Position numbers and translations under genes: made by a program
Assembly (NCBI GenBank): GCA_003152795.1
Contig: PMBA01000380.1
Span: forward strand, 853-7,200
Direction: 5' to 3'
DNA from: Acidobacteriaceae bacterium
GTDB taxonomy: Bacteria > Acidobacteriota > Terriglobia > Terriglobales > Acidobacteriaceae
Length of the DNA stretch: 6,348 nt
Notes under the pieces: model-generated
The model's input: only the letters and a program-made list of their open reading frames with translations
The model's database searches: none
What the model was told of the DNA's origin: nothing
Part shown: piece after piece, positions 1-4,020 of the stretch
Layout of the letters: each line of letters opens with the position of its first letter
How positions within the stretch are numbered: the stretch's first letter is position 1

Positions 1-510
1 GGCAATTCCGGCGGCCCGCTGCTCAACTGGCACGGCGAAGTCATCGGCATAAATACCATGATCGCCTCCAGCGTCGGGCAGAGCGCCGGCATAGGCTTCG
101 CCATCCCCATCAACACCGCCAAAGCCGTGGTCAACGATCTGGTCACACTCGGACGCGTGCGCCGTCCCGCGCTCGGCGTCCGCACCATCCCCATCGATCC
201 CGAAATCGCCAGCGAACTTAGCCTGGCCGCCGACTACGGACTCCTCATCGTGCAGGCCGTTCCCGGAGGCTCCGCCGATCGCGCCGGATTGCGCGGCGGC
301 TCCGAACGCGCCTACCTCGGCAACATTCCCATCATGATCGGCGGAGACCAGATCGTAGCCATAGACGGAGAAAAAATCGAAAGCCAGCAGACTCTTGCCC
401 AGATCATGAACAAACACCGCGCCGGAGATACCGTGAAAGTAACCATCTTCCGCGGCAAGAAACAGGTGGAAGTCCCGGTAGTGCTGGGAGAAGCCCGAGA
501 CCAGGTGTAG
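1..510 (+). CDS. HtrA/Deg-family (S1C) serine protease, C-terminal part with one PDZ domain (5' truncated)
   Basis: This is the C-terminal 169 residues of a trypsin-like HtrA/Deg protease, an envelope quality-control enzyme that degrades misfolded proteins. The frame is open from base 1 and begins with GNSGGPL, whose serine (residue 3 here) is the nucleophile; the catalytic His and Asp lie upstream of the window. The end of the protease domain follows, with the family signature GIGFAIPI at residues 30-37. A PDZ domain spans about 56-164: the peptide-binding loop is RPALGV (55-60), then GLLIVQAVPGGSADRAGL and GGDQIVAIDG. The protein stops right after this PDZ, so it has one PDZ domain (DegS/Deg-like), not two as in DegP/DegQ. 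Membrane anchor or signal peptide cannot be judged because the N-terminus is missing. The internal ATG at 58 is inside the protease domain and is not the start. Family assignment is secure; the exact paralogue is not. Confidence 0.95.
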   Translation, partial: GNSGGPLLNWHGEVIGINTMIASSVGQSAGIGFAIPINTAKAVVNDLVTLGRVRRPALGVRTIPIDPEIASELSLAADYGLLIVQAVPGGSADRAGLRGGSERAYLGNIPIMIGGDQIVAIDGEKIESQQTLAQIMNKHRAGDTVKVTIFRGKKQVEVPVVLGEARDQV

Positions 511-518
511 TAGCTCGT

Positions 519-584
519 GTGGCGCGGGCACTCTTGCCCGCGTGCACTTAACGAACGGGCGACCAAGAAATCGCTTGCACCCTG
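519..584 (+). repeat. Hairpin repeat, copy A (upstream of vapBC)
   Basis: Copy A of a dispersed repeat starts within ten bases of the protease stop codon. Its core is a GC-rich hairpin: cgcgggc at 523-529, a six-base loop (actctt), and gcccgcg at 536-542, with an outer GTG/CAC pairing across a small internal loop. About 40 further bases are shared with copy B at 1304-1368. The two align over ~66 positions with about nine differences, four of them in the hairpin loop, while the stem is identical. No T-run follows, so it is a poor intrinsic terminator. It resembles REP-type or BIME-type intergenic palindromes; that class assignment is inference. Confidence 0.85.
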
Positions 585-586
585 CT

Positions 587-612
587 TTGCTATGTAGCAT
601 GATATATAGCAA
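587..612. promoter_or_regulatory. Imperfect palindrome, candidate VapBC operator
   Basis: A 26-base AT-rich palindrome centred between 599 and 600 has arms ttgctatgtagca and tgatatatagcaa. Eleven of 13 base pairs match. It ends 13 bases before the vapB start codon and contains TA-rich stretches that could serve as a -10 element. VapB-type AbrB-fold antitoxins, with their VapC partner, are known to bind such palindromes and repress their own operon. The palindrome is seen directly; its role is inferred from position and family. A TTGCAC at 575-580 could be a weak -35, but I cannot fix the promoter. Confidence 0.6.
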
Positions 613-625
613 GTGCGGAGTTGAC

Positions 626-883
626 ATGACACCAATTCCCAAAGCCAAAGTGTTCTACAGCGGCCGCAGCCAAGCTGTCCGCATCCCCGCCGAATTCCGA
701 TTCAAGACCGACGAGGTCTACGTCCGCCGCGACCCGCAAAGCGGAGGCCTGATTCTCTCGGAGTCGCCCGCCAAAACAAAGACCTGGCGAGAGATCTTCG
801 CCGCTCTCGACGCGGCTGGGGTTCCCCATGATTTCCTGACGGATCGAGACATGAGACCACCGCAGGAGCGAGACATCTTGTGA
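626..883 (+). CDS. vapB: VapB-type antitoxin (AbrB-like fold)
   Basis: This 85-residue antitoxin would neutralise the VapC ribonuclease encoded next door and, with it, repress the operon. The N-terminal half is a typical swapped-hairpin AbrB-like DNA-binding domain: KAKVFYSGRSQAVRIPAEF at residues 6-24, then a strand ending in GLILSES (41-47). The C-terminal part, from about residue 52 (TWREIFAALDAAG and the acidic DFLTDRD), is the likely toxin-binding segment. The ATG at 626 is chosen because GGAG sits at 617-620 with a 5-base spacing and the family motif follows at once. The frame stays open upstream, but that part is repeat A sequence. The stop codon overlaps the vapC GTG start by four bases (GTGA), so translation is probably coupled. 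Confidence 0.92.
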   Translation: MTPIPKAKVFYSGRSQAVRIPAEFRFKTDEVYVRRDPQSGGLILSESPAKTKTWREIFAALDAAGVPHDFLTDRDMRPPQERDIL

Positions 884-1296
884 CTCGGACCTGGATGCTC
901 GACACCAACACCGTGAGCTACATCGTCCGCGGACAATCCCGCGCCGCCAGGGACCGTCTGGACGGCTTGAAAATAAACGAAGTTGGATGCATCTCGGTCG
1001 TCACCGAGGCCGAAATCCATTATGGCTTGGCCAAAAAGCCGCCGAGCCGCGCTTTCCGGGAAATCCTCAACGACTTCCTGGGAAAAATACAAATCCTGCC
1101 TTGGGGAAGCGATGAAGCCCAAGCCTACGGAACCCTCCGGTTTAAACTGGAACGTGCCGGCAAGAGCCTCAGCGCCCTCGATATGCTGATCGCGGCCCAT
1201 GCCATCAGCACGAATGCAACCTTAGTTACCGGGGATAAGGCGTTCGCCCAGGTCGAGGATCTGCGTCCGCCCGTGAACTGGGCGGTGGATCTGTAG
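880..1296 (+). CDS. vapC: VapC-type PIN-domain ribonuclease toxin
   Basis: This is a 138-residue PIN-domain endoribonuclease, the toxin of the vapBC pair. PIN toxins cut RNA with Mg2+ or Mn2+ held by clustered acidic residues. Visible here are D8 in MLDTNT (6-11), E45 in TEAEIHYG (42-49), D101 in SALDMLIAAHA (98-108), and D119 in VTGDKAF, at the usual site of the fourth acidic residue. Many relatives cleave initiator tRNA or another tRNA or rRNA; the target here cannot be read from sequence. The GTG start at 880 overlaps the vapB stop (GTGA), with AGGAG at 864-868 upstream. ATG at 895 would also keep the first catalytic Asp but has no ribosome binding site. Length and all motifs are intact, so the toxin looks functional. 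Confidence 0.95.
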   Translation: MTRTWMLDTNTVSYIVRGQSRAARDRLDGLKINEVGCISVVTEAEIHYGLAKKPPSRAFREILNDFLGKIQILPWGSDEAQAYGTLRFKLERAGKSLSALDMLIAAHAISTNATLVTGDKAFAQVEDLRPPVNWAVDL

Positions 1297-1303
1297 GCTA
1301 GTT

Positions 1304-1368
1304 GTGGCGCGGGCGCCCCCGCCCGCGTGCACTTAACGAACTGGCGAGCAAGAATCGCTTGCATCCTG
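1304..1368 (+). repeat. Hairpin repeat, copy B (downstream of vapBC)
   Basis: Copy B is in direct orientation relative to copy A (519-584) and starts 8 bases after the vapC stop codon. Stem cgcgggc is at 1308-1314, the loop is gccccc and stem gcccgcg is at 1321-1327. The tail (cttaacgaac, tcgcttgca) is shared with copy A apart from a one-base deletion and three substitutions. A second small hairpin, gcaag / cttgc (1348-1352 with 1358-1362), exists in this copy and is weaker in copy A. Copies A and B bracket vapBC with a spacing of 785 bases. Confidence 0.85.
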
Positions 1369-1415
1369 ACGCCCCCCAATCCATTTCTCCCTCCTCACCG
1401 TACTCCTCCCAGACC

Positions 1416-1431
1416 ACGGTCCCAGGACCGT
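1416..1431 (+). promoter_or_regulatory. Short inverted repeat just before a ribosome binding site
   Basis: A perfect 7-base inverted repeat, acggtcc / ggaccgt, separated by two bases, ends five bases before the GGAGG (1436-1440) of the secreted-protein gene. As RNA it would fold into a 6-bp stem with a 4-base loop, which could tune access to the ribosome binding site. As DNA it could be a small operator. The structure is seen directly; any role is inferred. Confidence 0.3.
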
Positions 1432-1446
1432 ATATGGAGGAACCAA

Positions 1447-2289
1447 ATGAGATTTGCAATCACCCGCACCCTTCCGCTGCTGTTTGTCGTGGCTCTGATG
1501 ACGATGGCATCACCAGCCCAAACCAATTCAACCCAAGGCTATGGAAATGGCGAGGTGCTGAAATTCCTGTACACCCAAACCTTCAGCTGTATCGATCAAC
1601 CGAAAAGCGACCTGAATTTCAACGGCATCCCGGCCGCCAAGGACCCCGGCGAACAGCAGATCCCGATCTGCCAGGTGGGCACGCAGCCTTCCATCAACCC
1701 TCCTGGAAAAATCGGCAACCCGAAGTTCACCACCGAGCCGATCTACGTGTTGGTTCCGATGTTTTCGACCGATAACGACCAGAATCCGAACGACGCCATC
1801 TCCTGTGACAACGTAGTTCCGGGCACCACCTGCGGGCCGGCCCTGGGCTCGACCCTGATCAGCCTGTTCGGCGCTCTGCCCGAAGCTTTCAAGGCCACGC
1901 CCAAGGTGTTCACGCAATGCCCCGAGCCCGGTTCCGCTCCCGGCACCTGCACCATGCATGCTTCCCGGCTTGACCTGGCACCGGTACTCTCGGAATTGGG
2001 CATTATTTCCGGACCGCCGACCGCCAACATCTTTGTGCCGACTCCGAATCACAGCCACGTGCTCATCAATCAGGATGTCGATGTAAAGGCCATCTGGTGG
2101 CAGGTAGTGCCGGTGCTCGTGCTCAACGCGAGCGACTGGCCCGCCAAGGATGCCAGTTCCGGTATCACCTCGTTCAAGGCCATCAACACCGCGATTGCTG
2201 CCGGTCATGCGGTGGAAGCTCCTTCGAACTTCTTCCTGTTTTTCAGTTCTCACGTGCTGGGCGGGGGGAACCACGCACACATGCAATAA
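1447..2289 (+). CDS. Secreted protein of unknown function
   Basis: I do not recognise this 280-residue protein. It starts at an ATG with GGAGG at 1436-1440, a six-base spacing. Residues 1-24 form a classic Sec signal peptide (Arg at 2 and 7, hydrophobic core LPLLFVVALM, likely cleavage ASPA|Q after 24), so the mature ~256 residues are exported. The mature part has six cysteines (48, 75, 120, 129, 158, 168), an even number that suits disulfides outside the cytoplasm, and many Pro, Asn and Gly residues in the first half. The second half is more hydrophobic: IWWQVVPVLVLNASDWPAKD at 216-235. Histidine pairs occur at 202/204 (NHSH) and 276/278 (NHAH), and might bind metal. There is no lipobox or obvious membrane anchor. 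It stands alone, with repeat B upstream and a terminator downstream. Confidence 0.85.
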   Translation: MRFAITRTLPLLFVVALMTMASPAQTNSTQGYGNGEVLKFLYTQTFSCIDQPKSDLNFNGIPAAKDPGEQQIPICQVGTQPSINPPGKIGNPKFTTEPIYVLVPMFSTDNDQNPNDAISCDNVVPGTTCGPALGSTLISLFGALPEAFKATPKVFTQCPEPGSAPGTCTMHASRLDLAPVLSELGIISGPPTANIFVPTPNHSHVLINQDVDVKAIWWQVVPVLVLNASDWPAKDASSGITSFKAINTAIAAGHAVEAPSNFFLFFSSHVLGGGNHAHMQ

Positions 2290-2309
2290 ACGCGGGCCTC
2301 TAGCGGCAA

Positions 2310-2340
2310 AGGGCCCGATTCGCCGGTCGGGCCCTGTTTC
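2310..2340 (+). terminator. Rho-independent terminator after the secreted-protein gene
   Basis: The hairpin lies 20 bases after the stop codon. The stem aGGGCCCGA (2310-2318) pairs perfectly with TCGGGCCCt (2327-2335) around an eight-base loop (ttcgccgg), followed by a moderately T-rich tail (tgtttcgtt). Nine base pairs, mostly G:C, make a strong stem. The tail is not a pure T-run, so efficiency is uncertain. Confidence 0.75.
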
Positions 2341-2366
2341 GTTGTCCACGAAGGTATTTGTCACGT

Positions 2367-2396
2367 GTGGCGCGGGCGTTCCCGCCCGCGTGCACT
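2367..2396 (+). repeat. Hairpin repeat, copy C (core only)
   Basis: Copy C carries only the ~30-base hairpin core of copies A and B, in the same orientation: cgcgggc at 2371-2377, loop gttccc, gcccgcg at 2384-2390, then tgcact. The 3' tail found in A and B is absent. The stem is identical to the other copies and the loop is again six bases but of different sequence. It lies 27 bases after the preceding terminator stem, in the gap before the GNAT gene. In the remaining 2397-2554 I see no gene and no convincing promoter. Confidence 0.75.
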
Positions 2397-2568
2397 CTCC
2401 GCAATTTTCCCGCTGGATTTCTTCGCCAACTGTCGTATCCTGTCCCCCAGCCTATGACTGCCGTCCTCTAACCCGCCTTCCGCAATTCCGGCGACACCGC
2501 GCCCTAAGTGTGCCCGCTCGCCGCGCATCCCTCTAAACGTTGCACCAAATCGCGAAAGGATCGCCACC

Positions 2569-3393
2569 ATGCAATTCGTAGATCGGGCTCTCGCCCGCCG
2601 TTTTGAATCCGCGGAAGAAATGCCGCAAGTGCACCACGCCCACGCTGACCAAGAGATGCGCCCTCACATCGGCTCCGCCGTCGAGCCCATCGCCGGAGGC
2701 CACATGATCTTTGCCGGACTCGGCTCGCCCATCGGACGCGCCGTCGGCATGGGCTTCGACGCTGCCGTTACCGAAGCCGACTTCGACCAACTCGAACACT
2801 TCTACTACTCGCGCAAAGCCCCCGCGCAACTCGACTATTGTCCGCTCACCGACATCAGCCTGCTTGAAATTGCCCGGAAGCGCGGCTACGGGATCGCCGA
2901 ACTCAACAACGTTCTCGCCCGAAAACTCGACCCGGCCGAAACCTTCCCGCCCGGCCCCGCGGGCTTCAGCATCCGCCAGGGCAGCTCTGAAGAAGCGCTT
3001 GCGTTCAGCACCATCGTCCGCCAGAGCTTTTTTCCCGACGGAGGCGAGCCTGCCGGCTTCGACGAGATGATGGCTCCCATGTTCGCTTTTCCCGGAGCCA
3101 TCACCTTCGTCGCCGAGGCCGGCGCCAAATTCGTAGCCACCGGTGCCGGCCTCATCATCCCCGAGTACGGAATCGTCGCGCTCTTCGGAGCCGGCACGCT
3201 CCAGTCGTATCGAGGCCGCGGCTTGCAAACCGCCATCCTGCAAAGGAGGCTGGAAGTCGCGGCCAAAGCCGGATGCGAGTATGCCGTCATTGTCACGCTG
3301 GGCGGCACGACCTCGATGCGCAATGCCGAGAGATTGGGCTTCACCGTCGCCTACAGCAAAGCGACGTTGATCAGGGAGCCACCCACGGCCTGA
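2569..3393 (+). CDS. Two-domain GNAT-family N-acetyltransferase
   Basis: This 274-residue cytoplasmic acetyltransferase would move an acetyl group from acetyl-CoA to an amine; the substrate is unknown. The C-terminal GNAT domain covers about 133-270. Its acetyl-CoA pyrophosphate-binding motif is YRGRGLQTAIL at 214-224, after the strand GIVALFGAGT (201-210), and it closes with the usual TSMRNAERLGFTVAYSKA (248-265). The R-x-x-G-x-G/A pattern has Gln220 in the last position, a variant I associate with two-domain GNATs. The N-terminal half (about 30-120; GMGFDAAVTEADFDQLEHFY, LLEIARKRGYGIAELNNVL) looks like a degenerate GNAT half without a CoA loop. The ATG at 2569 has AAAGGA at 2555-2560, an eight-base spacing. 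It is set off by copy C upstream and a palindrome downstream, so it is probably transcribed alone. Confidence 0.88.
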   Translation: MQFVDRALARRFESAEEMPQVHHAHADQEMRPHIGSAVEPIAGGHMIFAGLGSPIGRAVGMGFDAAVTEADFDQLEHFYYSRKAPAQLDYCPLTDISLLEIARKRGYGIAELNNVLARKLDPAETFPPGPAGFSIRQGSSEEALAFSTIVRQSFFPDGGEPAGFDEMMAPMFAFPGAITFVAEAGAKFVATGAGLIIPEYGIVALFGAGTLQSYRGRGLQTAILQRRLEVAAKAGCEYAVIVTLGGTTSMRNAERLGFTVAYSKATLIREPPTA

Positions 3394-3402
3394 CAGATCA
3401 TT

Positions 3403-3470
3403 CGGTGGAGAGACGGGCGCCTCGCCCGTCCTTACGCTATCTGGCAGCGGGGACACCCGTCTCTCCACCG
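3403..3470. repeat. Composite palindrome with two alternative hairpins
   Basis: An outer perfect 15-base inverted repeat, cggtggagagacggg at 3403-3417 with its complement at 3456-3470, encloses 38 bases. Inside it, gacgggcg (3412-3419) pairs perfectly with cgcccgtc (3423-3430) around a 3-base loop. Bases 3412-3417 belong to both stems, so the folds exclude each other. It fills most of the 105-base gap between the GNAT and MmcQ/YjbR genes. It is unrelated in sequence to copies A-C. It may be a second dispersed repeat family or a terminator-like or attenuator-like element, but no T-run follows. Confidence 0.75.
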
Positions 3471-3485
3471 GCTCCCTTCTCGCGC

Positions 3486-3491
3486 TATCAT
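3486..3491 (+). promoter_or_regulatory. Candidate -10 element for a near-leaderless transcript
   Basis: TATCAT matches the -10 consensus at five of six positions. Transcription would start about 6-8 bases downstream, at or next to the ATG at 3499. The gene has no Shine-Dalgarno sequence, which fits a leaderless mRNA. No good -35 is seen about 17 bases upstream, where the palindrome ends. Confidence 0.35.
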
Positions 3492-3498
3492 CTCCCAC

Positions 3499-3870
3499 AT
3501 GCCCGACGTCGACTGGATTCGTAAGCTCTGTCTCGCCTTCCCCGACGTAACCGAGGACATGCCGTGGGGCGACGACCTCTGCTTCAAAGTCCGCGGCAAA
3601 ATCTTTACGGGCATGGTCCTCTCCGACGGCCGGTTCCCGCGCATTACCCTCAAATGCGCGCCGGAAACTTTCCACGCGCTCCTCGAGACGGAAGGAATTT
3701 CCCCCGCGCCCTACGTCGGACGCTACAAATGGGTGATGCTCGCCAACTCCAATGTCCTGCCCTCCGGTGAACTCGAAGACCTGATTCGCCGGTCCTACGA
3801 GCTGGTCTCAGCAAAAGCGCCGAAGAAGAAAGCCGCGATCCGCAAGACGCCACGGAAGCGCGGCAAGTAA
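3499..3870 (+). CDS. MmcQ/YjbR-family protein with basic C-terminal tail
   Basis: This 123-residue protein belongs to the MmcQ/YjbR family, small proteins with a CyaY-like fold often annotated as DNA-binding though their role is poorly defined. Family features in order are WIRKLCLAFPDVTEDMPWGDDLCFKV split over residues 6-31 (the E-D-x-P-W-G block is typical), KIFTGMV (34-40), ITLKCAPETFHALL (49-62), PYVGRYKWVML (71-81) and ELEDLIRRSYELV (91-103). After the domain comes a tail of about 20 residues rich in Lys and Arg (104-123), which could bind nucleic acid. The ATG at 3499 starts right where the family domain begins, yet has no ribosome binding site; a TATCAT at 3486-3491 suggests a leaderless mRNA. 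It is probably monocistronic. Confidence 0.88.
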   Translation: MPDVDWIRKLCLAFPDVTEDMPWGDDLCFKVRGKIFTGMVLSDGRFPRITLKCAPETFHALLETEGISPAPYVGRYKWVMLANSNVLPSGELEDLIRRSYELVSAKAPKKKAAIRKTPRKRGK

Positions 3871-4020
3871 TGAAAATGAAGTGGTTGGTCCTGTGTATTC
3901 CTGTGCTTCTGCGAGACATCCATGATTTAAGCCTTTGGCGGCGCCCTGCGTCTGGCCGGCGGCTCCGTTTGACTCGCCGCAACCCCGTGGGCTAGCCTCG
4001 TAGTTTCGCCGCGACAATCC

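Noticed and set aside
519..547. Repeat hairpins as intrinsic terminators
   Set aside because: The stems are strong but none of the three copies is followed by a T-run, so I call them repeats only.
542..625. N-terminal extension of vapB by 28 codons
   Set aside because: The extension is encoded by repeat A and the operator palindrome. The ATG at 626 has a proper ribosome binding site and starts right before the AbrB-like motif.
1327..1446. N-terminal extension of the secreted protein by 40 codons
   Set aside because: It would translate repeat B and put about 40 Pro/Arg-rich residues before a perfect signal peptide. The ATG at 1447 has GGAGG six bases upstream.
1528..2364. 278-codon - strand frame across the secreted-protein gene
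   Set aside because: The + strand frame has a strong ribosome binding site, a signal peptide and a terminator right after its stop; the - strand frame begins beyond that terminator and is Arg/Gly-rich without a domain.
2533..3675. Long open frame of 380 codons on the - strand
   Set aside because: It runs antisense through the GNAT gene, the palindrome and part of the MmcQ/YjbR gene. Those + strand genes have family motifs and the GNAT has a ribosome binding site. GC-rich third positions create such shadows; the peptide shows no domain.
3871..4020. tRNA, riboswitch or other RNA gene in the gap before ggt
   Set aside because: I looked for cloverleaf arms and long stems and found only short GC-rich matches, such as gccggc, expected by chance.
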